Below, in pieces: positions 37,650-47,275 of a DNA stretch of 64,000 nt (positions are counted from its first letter, which is position 1; every line of letters starts with the position of its first letter). A program made the position numbers and the translations under genes. The DNA is from Enterococcus quebecensis. Lineage in GTDB: Bacteria; Bacillota; Bacilli; Lactobacillales; Enterococcaceae. The notes under the pieces are model-generated. The model was not told the DNA's origin and did no database searches. It was given only the letters and a program-made list of their open reading frames with translations. The stretch is from positions 1 through 64,000 of the forward strand of contig NZ_MIKB01000018.1 in assembly GCF_001730365.1 (NCBI RefSeq), read 5' to 3'.

Positions 37650-38501
37650 GTGAGAACTGAAAAAGAAATGTTTCAATTGATTTTAGACATAGCTAGAAAT
37701 GATTCTAGAGTATTAGCCGTGGGAATGAATGGATCAAGGACAAATATAAACGTACCAAAAGACTCCTTTCAGGATTATGATATTGTTTATATTGTTGAGT
37801 CTGTTGATCCGTTTGTTAAAGATCAGTCATGGATCGATCGTTTTGGGACACGATTAATTATGCAAACTCCTGAGAGTATGACTTTGTTTCCACCTTTGAG
37901 GAATGGGAAATTTACTTATTTAATGCTATTTGATGATGGGAATCGAATCGACTTGACTCTTTGCCCGAAAGAACAGGCGAACAACTGGAATCAAGGTGAT
38001 CGATTAGCAGAAATTTTGTTAGATAAAGAGCAATTATTACCTAAATTGATAGAAGCGACTGATCAAGATTACTGGGTTAAAAGACCTAATCAAGCAGAAT
38101 TTACTGATTGTTGTAATGAATTTTGGTGGGTTAGTACGTATGTTGTTAAAGGATTGTGTCGCAACGAATTGTTTTACGCAGCGGATCATTTAAATGAGGT
38201 CTGTCGAAAAGAATTTTTACGCTTGTTGTCCTGGCAAGCAGGAGCGGATAATAATTATCAAATTAGTGTTGGGAAAAATTACAAATACTTGCCTGACTAT
38301 ACAACGATAGAACAGTACGAAAATATTTTAAAAACTATGGATTTATCAAGTATTGCCTCGACATGGTCAGCTTTAAGTTTATTGCAGAAACAATTTGATT
38401 ATCATGCGCAGATATTTTCTCAAAAAAATCACTTTGTTTATGATCAACAAACGGCTAAAAAAGTTGTGATATATACAAAAAATCAGCGATTAAAGTATTA
38501 A
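37650..38501 (+). CDS. ANT(6)-family aminoglycoside nucleotidyltransferase-like protein
   Basis: 283 aa from GTG 37650 (GGAGGGG just upstream), beginning MRTEKEMFQLILDIA as ANT(6) proteins do. The nucleotidyltransferase core shows NGSRTNINVPKD and QDYDIVYIV with the metal-binding Asp pair. The C-terminal half has ECCNEFWWV-type helices (here DCCNEFWWVSTYVVKG). ANT(6) enzymes adenylylate streptomycin at O-6. Base composition matches the surroundings and no mobile element is near, so this is probably an intrinsic chromosomal homologue; real resistance cannot be inferred. Confidence 0.85.
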   Translation: MRTEKEMFQLILDIARNDSRVLAVGMNGSRTNINVPKDSFQDYDIVYIVESVDPFVKDQSWIDRFGTRLIMQTPESMTLFPPLRNGKFTYLMLFDDGNRIDLTLCPKEQANNWNQGDRLAEILLDKEQLLPKLIEATDQDYWVKRPNQAEFTDCCNEFWWVSTYVVKGLCRNELFYAADHLNEVCRKEFLRLLSWQAGADNNYQISVGKNYKYLPDYTTIEQYENILKTMDLSSIASTWSALSLLQKQFDYHAQIFSQKNHFVYDQQTAKKVVIYTKNQRLKY

Positions 38502-38889
38502 AATAATCTAATATTTGCTCCATTTTAAAGTTAATTGTAAATAAATGATAATTTAGCTCAAGATATTGTCAAATAGTCTTTTTTCCTATGCCTAATGTGT
38601 GGTAGAATGGTAAGTATATTGTATCAAAACATTGATATTTACTATCTCCTGTAAATCAAAGAGCAGTGGAGTCTAGCAATTATACATAAAAACATGAATT
38701 TTTTCTCATATGTAAGCAAATTAATTGAACATTGAGGGGGATTTAACTAAACTAACTTTAAATTGCAGTCATTGAGTAGTCTCTGATAATGAAAAGTTTG
38801 AGGGAATAGGATGACTTGTTTATTTTTAAAACAGGAAAAGTATTTGCATCAACGTAGATATATAAATCATAAAAAAGGAAGATCGTTTA
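38502..38889. promoter_or_regulatory. Promoter region of the L,D-transpeptidase gene
   Basis: 388 bases without a gene. An extended -10, TGGTAGAAT (38600-38608), is the best promoter candidate, giving a leader of about 280 bases. I see no riboswitch signature or terminator in the leader. Confidence 0.4.
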
Positions 38890-40356
38890 ATGGAAAATGA
38901 AGAAACAGTTAGTCGCTCGTCAAAAAACACACGAGTACCCCAAAATAAGAATCATTCAAATAAGAAAAGATGGTTAGTTCCAGTTGTTGGTCTATTAATT
39001 TGTTTCTCATTAGTATTCACTGGTGGACTGTTCTATTTTCAATCACATTTCTTTATCACAGCTAAGGCTAATGGGGTTGATATTAGTTTATTAAATGTAA
39101 AAGATGCAAAAAATAAGCTGGAAGAACTGAATAAGGCTGAAAGTGTTGTCATTAAAGTGAATGGTAAAGAAGAAAAAATAGAATTACCTAAAAAATATGA
39201 GATTACAGAGGATTACTTGAAGCAAAACATCGGTGATCGTTCAATTAAGTTACCAATCAATGAAGATTATAAAGTGGAATTAAAAAATAAATTAAATGCG
39301 CTCACTTTTGAAGAAGGAACACCTAGTCAAGATGCTCGCATTGAAAAGGTCGATGGGACATACCAAATCCTTCCAGAGCAAGTCGGAACAGTTGTCGACA
39401 AAGAAGCGTTGATGAATCAAGTTTTAAAAGATGTTGACGCAAATAAAGGCGGCTATGTCTATGATGTAAAAGAATTTTACCAAAAACCAACAGTGACCAA
39501 AGATGACAAAGGTCTGCAAGAAAAATTAACATTGTTATCGAAAAAAGAAAATAAAGCAATCACTTTGGATATTAACGGTGAAAAGCTAACAATAACAAAA
39601 GAAGAGCTACAGTCATTTATGGATACGGCAGGTAATGTTGATCCAAATAAAGTTTATGCTTGGGTAGAGCAAACAAATCAAAAATACGGTTCAATTTACA
39701 AACCGATTATTTTTAAAAATGTTCACGGTGTAACGACAAAATATAAAAATAACGGCAGCTACGGCTGGGATATTAATATGCCCCAAACGAGAGATTTACT
39801 TGTCCAAGCAATTAATAGTGATAAAGATACTGAGACGATCACTGTCCCAATTGATGGTGATGTAACTCAATCATCTACAGTTGATAAAGATTACGTAGAA
39901 ATTGATTTAAATGATCAAAAAATGTACTTCTTTAAGGGCGGCGTAAAAGTAGTCGAAACAGATGTTATTACAGGTCGCTACAATAAAGGAACAGCAACGG
40001 TTCCTGGTTTCCACACAATTTTGTATAAGGATACAGATACGAAATTAGAAGGTGAAATGCTGGACGGCTCAAAATACAGTGTACCAGTAAAATACTGGAT
40101 GCCATTGAAGAGTTTTGGCGGTGTAGTTACTCAAATCGGTATCCATGATGCTGACTATAAAGCTGAATATTTTGGAAACAAAGAAGCTTATAAAACAAAC
40201 TTCGGAAGTAACGGTTGTATCAATACACCAGGAGCAGCAGTGGCTCAAATCTTTAACGGTTCTTATGCAGGTATGCCGGTAATTGTTTATGGACATATCT
40301 ATGACAGTGCACCGGGAGAATTTGATAAGCCAGTTGATTATGGTGAACCAGTTTAA
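38890..40356 (+). CDS. L,D-transpeptidase (YkuD) with peptidoglycan-binding domains
   Basis: 488 aa. A cytoplasmic N-terminus, one membrane helix (about 29-50), two PG_binding_4-type domains and a C-terminal YkuD domain. The catalytic region has His419 in IGIHDAD and Cys443 in GSNGCINTP. The common motif is [ST]HGC, so an Asn stands where His is usual; the E. faecalis homologue Ldt(fs) is a known active enzyme. It makes 3-3 cross-links in peptidoglycan outside the membrane, by-passing penicillin-sensitive D,D-transpeptidation. Gene order with thrS and pbp downstream matches E. faecalis as I recall it. Confidence 0.92.
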   Translation: MENEETVSRSSKNTRVPQNKNHSNKKRWLVPVVGLLICFSLVFTGGLFYFQSHFFITAKANGVDISLLNVKDAKNKLEELNKAESVVIKVNGKEEKIELPKKYEITEDYLKQNIGDRSIKLPINEDYKVELKNKLNALTFEEGTPSQDARIEKVDGTYQILPEQVGTVVDKEALMNQVLKDVDANKGGYVYDVKEFYQKPTVTKDDKGLQEKLTLLSKKENKAITLDINGEKLTITKEELQSFMDTAGNVDPNKVYAWVEQTNQKYGSIYKPIIFKNVHGVTTKYKNNGSYGWDINMPQTRDLLVQAINSDKDTETITVPIDGDVTQSSTVDKDYVEIDLNDQKMYFFKGGVKVVETDVITGRYNKGTATVPGFHTILYKDTDTKLEGEMLDGSKYSVPVKYWMPLKSFGGVVTQIGIHDADYKAEYFGNKEAYKTNFGSNGCINTPGAAVAQIFNGSYAGMPVIVYGHIYDSAPGEFDKPVDYGEPV

Positions 40357-40365
40357 TGAAAAACT

Positions 40366-40395
40366 AGAAGAAGTCCGAAAGGGCTTCTTCTTTTA
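40366..40395 (+). terminator. Terminator after the L,D-transpeptidase gene
   Basis: AGAAGAAGTCC (40366-40376) pairs with GGGCTTCTTCT (40381-40391), GAAA loop, then TTTT. Confidence 0.82.
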
Positions 40396-40426
40396 GGAAA
40401 GGGTTTCTAAGGAGAGGAAATGAACA

Positions 40427-41020
40427 ATGAATATTTTTGATCAAATCGCTTCAAGATATGATTCGCCTAAACAATTGAAACTTGGCGAGATTATTACAAA
40501 AGAAGTCAAACAAAAATTGAGAGATACTAAAGGGGAAACGTTATTAGATTATGGTTGTGGTACTGGATTAATTGGTTTAGAACTTGTAAATGAATTTGCG
40601 GAAATAATATTTGTTGATCCATCTGTAGAAATGATTCGAATCGTCGAACAAAAAATTAAACAAATGAAAATTGTGAATGCAAAAACAATTGCTGATTGTT
40701 TTTCTGAGGAGCATGTACTAGGTGTGAAAGCTGATATAATCATCGTTTCTTTAGTTTTATTGCATGTGCCAGACACGGAAGATCTTCTGAAAGAATTATA
40801 CGATGTGTTGAATCCAAATGGGGAAATTCTAATCGTTGATTTTGATAAAAATGAAAAGATTAATCATGAAAAAGTCCATAACGGTTTTTTACAGGATGAA
40901 CTTAAAAACCAATTTACGCTAGCTGGTTTTAAAAATATAACGAGCAGTACTTTTTATCATGGAGAGAAAATATTTATGAATCAAGATGCAACAATGTTTA
41001 TTTTAAGAGGGGAAAAATAA
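40427..41020 (+). CDS. Class I SAM-dependent methyltransferase
   Basis: 197 aa. Motif I is LLDYGCGTGLIGLEL (about residues 38-52), followed by VDPSVEMI and a motif-IV-like ADIIIVSLVLLHV. No clue to the acceptor. RBS AAGGAGAGG. It may be co-transcribed with the small tautomerase gene downstream. Confidence 0.85.
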   Translation: MNIFDQIASRYDSPKQLKLGEIITKEVKQKLRDTKGETLLDYGCGTGLIGLELVNEFAEIIFVDPSVEMIRIVEQKIKQMKIVNAKTIADCFSEEHVLGVKADIIIVSLVLLHVPDTEDLLKELYDVLNPNGEILIVDFDKNEKINHEKVHNGFLQDELKNQFTLAGFKNITSSTFYHGEKIFMNQDATMFILRGEK

Positions 41021-41086
41021 AAGTAATTTTATCTAGTAATTAATGATAAGATAGAATTGAAAAAATAAATGAAATGAGGCGGAAAC

Positions 41087-41266
41087 ATGCCATTTATCCA
41101 TATTGAACTAATTGAAGGACGCACAGAAGAACAGCTAAAAAATATGGTCAAGGAGATTACAGATGTTGTTTCTAAAAATACCGGAGCGCCAAAAGAAAAC
41201 ATCCATGTAATCGTAAATGAATTAAAAAAAGATCGTTATGCCCAAGGTGGGGAATGGAAAAAGTAA
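41087..41266 (+). CDS. 4-oxalocrotonate tautomerase family protein, 59 aa
   Basis: A short gene below the size of usual ORF scans. It reads [19 protein letters not shown] with the catalytic Pro as residue 2, exposed after Met removal, a basic residue at Arg12 and the sequence [13 protein letters not shown] that ends a second strand. Length and pattern fit the tautomerase superfamily (4-OT subunits form hexamers). The substrate in enterococci is unknown. RBS is GAGGCGGAA. Confidence 0.9.
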   Translation: MPFIHIELIEGRTEEQLKNMVKEITDVVSKNTGAPKENIHVIVNELKKDRYAQGGEWKK

Positions 41267-41331
41267 TCATTTGTAATTAATGCTTGCTTTTTATTTAGAG
41301 AAGTGTTTAAATTAATTCATAAATGATTGAT

Positions 41332-41562
41332 GAGAAAGACAACTGAACTTGCAAGCAGTCTTATAGAGAGGAAAATCTTGGCTGAAAATTTTCCAGACCC
41401 GCACAAGGAATGACCACTTTTTCAAACCTTTGTTGAAACAAAGGCGGCCGTACCGTTAACACGCTTGAGGAACATAGTTATTTGCTGTGTTTAAAAATAG
41501 GTGGAACCACGAACTTTTCGTCCTAGTATCTGATGAATATATCAGATACTGGGACTTTTTTC
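41332..41562 (+). promoter_or_regulatory. T-box riboswitch of thrS
   Basis: Stem I base GAGAAAG (41332-41338) pairs with CTTTTTC after the specifier region. The distal GAGAGG... loop is followed by a candidate Thr specifier ACC (41413-41415). The T-box sequence AGGTGGAACCACG lies at 41499-41511. The terminator stem 41520-41534 with 41541-41555 ends in T6. Uncharged tRNA-Thr should stabilise the antiterminator and switch on thrS. A promoter TTGCTT (41284)-17-TTAAAT (41307) would start transcription about ten bases before stem I. Confidence 0.95.
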
Positions 41563-41697
41563 TTTCTCATCTTAGGCTCGTTGCAGTAAGAAATTACTGT
41601 GAATCACCATCAAGTTAAGACAAAAACGGAAAAACGAATACAAAAAGTGTATCAAGAAATCTTTTCAATCATAAACTTACTCAAGGAGGAAACAAAA

Positions 41698-43635
41698 ATG
41701 TCAATCAAAATCACCTTTCCAGATGGTGTAGTCAAAGAATTTGAGGCTGGCTCATCAACACTAGACATTGCTAAAAGTATCAGCAACAGTTTAGCTAAAA
41801 AAGCATTAGCAGGTAAATTAAACGGAACATTAATAGATTTAGTTCGTCCCATTGAAGAAGATGGCAACATCGAAATCGTAACACCAGATCATGAGGATGC
41901 GTTGGGGATTTTACGCCATTCAACTGCTCACTTGATGGCAAATGCTTTACGCCGTTTATTCCCGAATATCAAATTTGGAGTAGGTCCAGCCATTGATTCA
42001 GGTTTTTATTATGATACTGATAATGGAGAAAATCCTGTAACAGCAGAAGATTTACCAGCAATCGAAGCTGAAATGATGAAAATCGTCAAAGAAAATAATC
42101 CAATTGTTCGTAAAGTTGTTTCTAAGAGTGAAGCGTTAGAATTGTTTGCGGATGATCCTTATAAAGTAGAATTGATTTCAGAGCTTCCTGAAGATGAAGT
42201 GATTACCGTATATGATCAAGGAGACTTTGTTGATTTATGTCGTGGTGTTCATGTACCATCAACTGGACGTATCCAAGTGTTCCAATTGCTATCAGTAGCA
42301 GGTGCCTATTGGAGAGGAAATTCTAACAACCAAATGATGCAGCGTATTTATGGAACAGCCTTTTTTGATAAAAAAGATTTAAAAGAATTTATCAAGATGC
42401 GGGAAGAAGCCAAAGAACGTGATCATCGTAAATTAGGTAAAGAACTTGATTTATTCATGTTGAATCCAGATGTGGGTTCAGGATTGCCGTTTTGGTTGCC
42501 AAAAGGTGCAACCATTCGACGTACAATTGAACGTTACATTACAGATAAAGAAATCAGTTTAGGGTATCAACATGTGTATACACCAATCATGGCTAATGTT
42601 GAATTTTATAAGAGATCTGGTCACTGGGATCACTATCATGAAGACATGTTCCCGCCAATGGATATGGGAGATGGCGAAATGCTCGTTCTACGTCCGATGA
42701 ACTGTCCGCATCACATGATGGTTTATAAAAATGATATCCACAGCTACCGTGAATTACCAATCAGAATTGCAGAACTTGGTATGATGCACCGTTATGAAAA
42801 ATCAGGGGCGTTATCAGGATTACAACGTGTACGTGAAATGACTTTAAATGATGGACATACATTTGTTCGTCCAGATCAAATCAAAGAAGAGTTCCTTCGT
42901 ACATTGAAATTAATGGTAGAAGTTTATGCTGATTTTGATATAACTGATTATCGTTTCCGTTTAAGTTTAAGAGATCCAAACAACAAAGAGAAATACTTTG
43001 ATGACGATGCAATGTGGGAACGTTCTGAAACAATGATCAAGGAAGCCGCAGAAGAAGCTGGTATTGAGTACTTTGAAGCAACAGGCGAAGCAGCCTTCTA
43101 CGGACCAAAATTAGATGTTCAAGTAAAAACAGCTTTAGGAATGGAAGAAACGTTATCAACAATCCAAATTGACGCTTTATTACCCGAACGTTTTGATTTA
43201 ACTTATGTAGGTGAAGATGGGGAAAATACACATCGTCCATTGGTTATCCACAGAGGAATCGTCTCAACAATGGAACGTTTTGTGGCTTACTTGACTGAAG
43301 TTTACAAAGGCGCTTTCCCAACTTGGTTAGCACCAATCCAAGCAACAATCATTCCAGTATCGGTTGAAGCTCATTCAGATTATGCCTATGAAGTGAAAAA
43401 ACGTTTACAAGAACAAGGCTTACGTATCGAAGTAGACGACCGCAATGAAAAAATGGGTTATAAGATCCGTGCTTCTCAAACACAAAAAATACCATACCAA
43501 ATTGTTGTTGGAGATAAAGAGATGGATGAAGCAACTGTTAATATCCGTCGTTATGGCAGTAAAGAAACAGATGTGATCGATTTAAATATTTTTGTAGAGA
43601 GTATGGCAGCTGACGTATCAAATTATAGTAGATAA
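41698..43635 (+). CDS. thrS: Threonyl-tRNA synthetase
   Basis: 645 aa from ATG 41698 with GGAGG upstream; the in-frame ATG at 41599 lies in the leader and adds unrelated residues. Domains in order: TGS (1-62), the editing domain with [11 protein letters not shown] and the C..H region, a class II catalytic core ([10 protein letters not shown] with the zinc Cys and His; motif 2 [18 protein letters not shown]) and the anticodon-binding domain. It charges tRNA-Thr. It is controlled by the T-box just upstream. Confidence 0.98.
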   Translation: MSIKITFPDGVVKEFEAGSSTLDIAKSISNSLAKKALAGKLNGTLIDLVRPIEEDGNIEIVTPDHEDALGILRHSTAHLMANALRRLFPNIKFGVGPAIDSGFYYDTDNGENPVTAEDLPAIEAEMMKIVKENNPIVRKVVSKSEALELFADDPYKVELISELPEDEVITVYDQGDFVDLCRGVHVPSTGRIQVFQLLSVAGAYWRGNSNNQMMQRIYGTAFFDKKDLKEFIKMREEAKERDHRKLGKELDLFMLNPDVGSGLPFWLPKGATIRRTIERYITDKEISLGYQHVYTPIMANVEFYKRSGHWDHYHEDMFPPMDMGDGEMLVLRPMNCPHHMMVYKNDIHSYRELPIRIAELGMMHRYEKSGALSGLQRVREMTLNDGHTFVRPDQIKEEFLRTLKLMVEVYADFDITDYRFRLSLRDPNNKEKYFDDDAMWERSETMIKEAAEEAGIEYFEATGEAAFYGPKLDVQVKTALGMEETLSTIQIDALLPERFDLTYVGEDGENTHRPLVIHRGIVSTMERFVAYLTEVYKGAFPTWLAPIQATIIPVSVEAHSDYAYEVKKRLQEQGLRIEVDDRNEKMGYKIRASQTQKIPYQIVVGDKEMDEATVNIRRYGSKETDVIDLNIFVESMAADVSNYSR

Positions 43636-43641
43636 TTGTAG

Positions 43642-43677
43642 AAAATGGACAAAGCAACTTGCTTTGTCCATTTTTAT
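43642..43677 (+). terminator. Terminator after thrS
   Basis: AATGGACAAAGC pairs with GCTTTGTCCATT around a short AACTT loop (43644-43672), followed by TTTATT. Confidence 0.9.
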
Positions 43678-43787
43678 TGAATAAACATTAAATATTTTCT
43701 TAGTAAGAGGATTACCTCTATTTTTTTTTGCGTTTTTTCGTTACAATAGAAGGGCGAGACTTTTCTCATATGGAGGATTAACGATAA

Positions 43788-45908
43788 ATGAAAAAAATGA
43801 GCTTTTTAGATAAATTAAAAAAAGATAATGAAGAACCTATGACTCAAAAGAGTAAAAAATCCCACATTCCATTTCGATTGAATCTATTGTTTTTTGTCAT
43901 ATTTGGTTTATTTGTAGCTTTGATCGTACGATTAGGCTATTTACAGATTGCAGAAGGACAGCAGTATGCTAAAAAAGCTGATGAGAATTCAACGCTAAAA
44001 ATTAAAAGCAGTGCCCCTAGGGGACAAATTTATGATGCCAAGGGGAATCTATTAGTTGGAAATAAAGCAAATTTAGCTATTACCTATACACGCGGGAAAA
44101 AAGTTCAGGCAAAAGACCTTATACCGATTGCATACAAGGTAAGTGAGCTGATCAATGTACCAGCCGATGAATTAACAGAGCGGGATAAAAAAGATTTCTG
44201 GTTAGCAAATACTGAAAATTTAAAAGCTGCACAAAAACGTTTGACTGATGCAGATAAAGTAGACGAAAAAGGCAATGCTATTACAGATCAAGGAACATTG
44301 TATGGTTTGACGGTGGAAAAAGTAACGCCAGAAGAAATCAATTTTGATGAGCATACCATGCAAGCTGCAACAATCTTTAAGCGAATGAACTCTGTACAAG
44401 AATTAAATACAGCCTTTATTAAAAATGAAGGGGTCACTCAAGAGGAAATTGCGGTAATTGGTGAACATTCATCAGAAATCGCTGGTGTTTCTACTGGTAT
44501 GGATTGGGATCGAGAGTACCCGAATGATTCAGATATTAGGAGTATTTTAGGCCAAGTTTCTTCTGAAAAATCTGGTTTACCAGCAGAAGAAGTTGATGAA
44601 TATCTAGCAAAAGGCTATGAGTTAAATGATCGTGTTGGAACTAGTTATTTAGAAAAACAATACGAAGATGTTCTCCAAGGTCATAAGGCAATATCAGAAG
44701 TAACATTAGATAGTAATGGAAAAATCGTCACTAAAACACCTTTGTCAGAAGGTAAAAAAGGTGAAAACTTAAAATTAACGATTGATTTGGAGTTTCAAAA
44801 GAAAATCGAAGAAGTCGTGAGAGGACAATATCAACAGCTGTTAGCCACAGGAAATGCACCATACTCTGACGGTGCTTATGTCGTTGTGATGAATCCTAAA
44901 ACGGGTGCGGTAATGGCTATGGTGGCTCTGGATCGTGATCAGGCAACCAATGAATTGACATCTAATCCACTGGCAACGATCAACAAAGCGTTTGAACCGG
45001 GATCAGTAGTTAAAGGAGCAACGATTTCAGCAGGTTATGAACAAGGTGTGATTTCTGGAAATGATGTATTGATTGATGAACCGTTACAAATTTATGGAAG
45101 TAAACAAAAGTCTTCGGTATTCAATAAGATTCTAGGAAATCAAATTCAACTAAGCGCAGAACAAGCGTTAGAATATTCTTCAAATGCTTATATGATGCAG
45201 CTGGTATTAAAAATGATGAAAACAGAATACCAATATAATATGAAATTACCTTATCAAACTGGAGACCCAACCTTATTTGAAGTGTTGCGTAAAACATTTG
45301 GTGAATATGGTATGGGGGTTTCTACAGGGATTGACTTACCGGGAGAATCTAAAGGGCTATCTAATAAAGCTTTTGATGATCCTGATCTAGCACCAATGCC
45401 AGGACACTTACTCGATTTATCTTTTGGTCAGTACGATACGTATACGGCAATGCAATTGGCTCAATATGCTTCAACTGTAGCAAATGGCGGAACTCGTGTG
45501 GCACCTCGTTTAGTTGAAGGTATCTATGACAACAAGTCTGACGGCACGCTTGGTGAGTTGAAAGAGGAATTAAAACCGAAAGATCTTAATAAAGTGGATA
45601 TTACTCCAGCACAAATGAATATCATACAACAGGGTTTTTATGATGTTGTACATGGAACAGGGGTCTTTACTACAGGGCGTTATATGCAAGGAGCTAAACT
45701 TGAAATTGCTGCCAAAACTGGTACAGCAGAAACCAATGTTGGTGAACATATTACCGTCAACAGTAATGTTGTGGCTTATGCACCATATGATAACCCTGAA
45801 ATTGCTGTGAGTGTAGTATTACCTCATCTTACAAGCGAACAGGGCTACCCAAATCAGTTGATGGCTAAAGCAATTGTAGATGCTTATGCAGACTATAAAC
45901 AAAAATAA
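43788..45908 (+). CDS. Class B penicillin-binding protein (elongation type)
   Basis: 706 aa. Cytoplasmic N-terminus, one membrane helix (about 31-53), PBP dimer domain with APRGQIYDAKGN, then the transpeptidase domain. Active-site motifs are S406-V-V-K409, S464-S-N466 and K643-T-G645. It cross-links peptidoglycan, probably with the lateral-growth machinery like streptococcal PBP2b. The position next to thrS and rpmG matches a class B PBP of E. faecalis (EF2857 region, from memory). It is not the low-affinity PBP4/5 type, which has a different N-terminal domain. Confidence 0.93.
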   Translation: MKKMSFLDKLKKDNEEPMTQKSKKSHIPFRLNLLFFVIFGLFVALIVRLGYLQIAEGQQYAKKADENSTLKIKSSAPRGQIYDAKGNLLVGNKANLAITYTRGKKVQAKDLIPIAYKVSELINVPADELTERDKKDFWLANTENLKAAQKRLTDADKVDEKGNAITDQGTLYGLTVEKVTPEEINFDEHTMQAATIFKRMNSVQELNTAFIKNEGVTQEEIAVIGEHSSEIAGVSTGMDWDREYPNDSDIRSILGQVSSEKSGLPAEEVDEYLAKGYELNDRVGTSYLEKQYEDVLQGHKAISEVTLDSNGKIVTKTPLSEGKKGENLKLTIDLEFQKKIEEVVRGQYQQLLATGNAPYSDGAYVVVMNPKTGAVMAMVALDRDQATNELTSNPLATINKAFEPGSVVKGATISAGYEQGVISGNDVLIDEPLQIYGSKQKSSVFNKILGNQIQLSAEQALEYSSNAYMMQLVLKMMKTEYQYNMKLPYQTGDPTLFEVLRKTFGEYGMGVSTGIDLPGESKGLSNKAFDDPDLAPMPGHLLDLSFGQYDTYTAMQLAQYASTVANGGTRVAPRLVEGIYDNKSDGTLGELKEELKPKDLNKVDITPAQMNIIQQGFYDVVHGTGVFTTGRYMQGAKLEIAAKTGTAETNVGEHITVNSNVVAYAPYDNPEIAVSVVLPHLTSEQGYPNQLMAKAIVDAYADYKQK

Positions 45909-45909
45909 G

Positions 45910-45939
45910 ATTTGTAAAGTAGTTTTCCTTTACAAATTT
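45910..45939 (+). terminator. Weak terminator after the PBP gene
   Basis: Perfect ten-base stem ATTTGTAAAG (45910-45919) with CTTTACAAAT (45928-45937), followed by only TTCGT. Termination may be partial. Confidence 0.55.
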
Positions 45940-46035
45940 CGTCAAAAGGGTAGAAATTCCTGAATAAACATGATATGATATTTGAGGCTAAGAAATATCT
46001 TAGAAATTCGAAATTAGGTATAGGAGGGAAAACAC

Positions 46036-46185
46036 ATGCGCGTAAACATTACTTTAGAATGTACTTCTTGTAAAGAACGTAACTACTTAACAAGCAAAAA
46101 TAAACGTAACAATCCTGATCGTTTGGAAAAGCAAAAATATTGCCCACGTGAAAGAAAAGTTACTTTACACCGTGAAACAAAATAA
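46036..46185 (+). CDS. rpmG: 50S ribosomal protein L33
   Basis: 49 aa, below usual ORF cut-offs. It begins [17 protein letters not shown] and ends with KVTLHRETK, the L33 pattern. Three of the four zinc-ribbon cysteines remain (Cys9, Cys12, Cys36); the fourth position holds Glu39 in YCPRERK, so it is a degenerate, probably zinc-free (C-) form. RBS GGAGGG. A terminator follows. Confidence 0.96.
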   Translation: MRVNITLECTSCKERNYLTSKNKRNNPDRLEKQKYCPRERKVTLHRETK

Positions 46186-46199
46186 GCTTTTAAATTATA

Positions 46200-46240
46200 G
46201 CGCTAGATCCTTTTCTTATAAGGGTTTAGCGCATTTTTTA
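46200..46240 (+). terminator. Terminator after rpmG
   Basis: GCGCTA (46200-46205) pairs with TAGCGC (46227-46232), inner CC/GG pairs, followed by ATTTTTTATTTTT. Confidence 0.85.
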
Positions 46241-46290
46241 TTTTTATTGAAAACAAAATTAGTTCTGACTTTAATTCCGATATTCGCTAA

Positions 46291-46313
46291 TAGTATATAA
46301 AATAGATATACTA
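46291..46313. repeat. Inverted repeat upstream of the hydrolase gene
   Basis: TAGTATAT (46291-46298) is inverted at 46306-46313 (ATATACTA) with a seven-base centre. It lies 145 bases before the alpha/beta hydrolase gene in the 272-base gap after rpmG and could be an operator overlapping the promoter. Confidence 0.4.
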
Positions 46314-46457
46314 TGAGTTAATAGGTGGGTTTGGCGTCCTATTTCAAAATTAAATCTATTTGTAAGCATAATGGAATTACATGTTAAGACAGCAATATCA
46401 AAGAATCTAAGGTATGTTTTTAAGTAAATTCACTGTCTTTTTTAAGGAGAGAATGAA

Positions 46458-47213
46458 ATGAAAATCAGTATTCGCCATCGATATATTAAAAAAATTCCAG
46501 TTTTGGAGGTTGTTTCGGAGGAAAATAAAAATAATTCTTTGCCATTGGTTATTTATTATCATGGTTGGCAATCAGCTAAAGAACTATCTTTAACACAAGC
46601 AAGGAAATTAGCTAAAAAAGGAATCCGAGTGATTTTGCCAGATGCGATGAATCATGGAGAACGCAAAGTAGGACCGAATTCACCTATTCCTTCAGTAACA
46701 TTTTGGTCTAGTATTCAATACAATATTATTGAATTTACGCAGTTGGTACGTCATTTCGAGAAACAAGAACTGATTGCGGAAGGTAAAATAGGGGTTGGGG
46801 GCGTTTCAATGGGTGGAATTACTACATGTGCTTTATTGACCCAACATCCAGAAATCAAAGCAGCTGCTTGTATGATGGGAACACCAATGCCACTACGTTA
46901 TATTGAGCGAGTAATGGAACGAGCAACGGAAATGGATTTTTATGTTCCAAAAGATTTACCGTTGATACTTAGTTGGGTAGAAAATTATGATCTTTCAGAA
47001 GTACCTGAAAAGTTAGCGAAGCGTCCGGTTTTATTTTGGCATGGAACGGAAGACCCTAAAATTCCTTATGAAGACATGGCCGATTTTTTTCAGAAAATCG
47101 AAGATAAGTCTTATGCTGAAAATAGCCAATTTATCACAGGTGTTGGTGAGGAACATTTGGTTAAAGGTGAAATGATGGATGTAGTGGCTGAATTCTTTGG
47201 AAAAGAGCTATAG
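46458..47213 (+). CDS. Alpha/beta hydrolase (YitV-like esterase)
   Basis: 251 aa, cytosolic. Nucleophile elbow GVSMGG with Ser117, acid in HGTEDPKIPY, and His in GEEHLVKG complete a catalytic triad. An oxyanion region YYHGWQSA is at the N-terminus. It fits the prolyl-oligopeptidase-like esterases such as YitV; the substrate is unknown. RBS AAGGAGAG; a terminator follows directly. Confidence 0.85.
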   Translation: MKISIRHRYIKKIPVLEVVSEENKNNSLPLVIYYHGWQSAKELSLTQARKLAKKGIRVILPDAMNHGERKVGPNSPIPSVTFWSSIQYNIIEFTQLVRHFEKQELIAEGKIGVGGVSMGGITTCALLTQHPEIKAAACMMGTPMPLRYIERVMERATEMDFYVPKDLPLILSWVENYDLSEVPEKLAKRPVLFWHGTEDPKIPYEDMADFFQKIEDKSYAENSQFITGVGEEHLVKGEMMDVVAEFFGKEL

Positions 47214-47223
47214 TGATATTAAT

Positions 47224-47268
47224 AAGAGTTTGGGTCAATATTTTATGATTATTGCCCCAAACTCTTTT
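47224..47268. terminator. Bidirectional terminator between convergent genes
   Basis: AAGAGTTTGGG (47224-47234) pairs with CCCAAACTCTT (47256-47266), plus an inner CAAT/ATTG. It is flanked by TTTTT on the right. It lies between the hydrolase (+) and the DUF924 gene (-). Confidence 0.85.
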
Positions 47269-47275
47269 TCAATTA

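Noticed and set aside
37650-38501. ANT(6)-like gene as part of a resistance transposon
   Set aside because: No transposase, inverted repeats or composition shift around it; neighbours are ordinary chromosomal genes.
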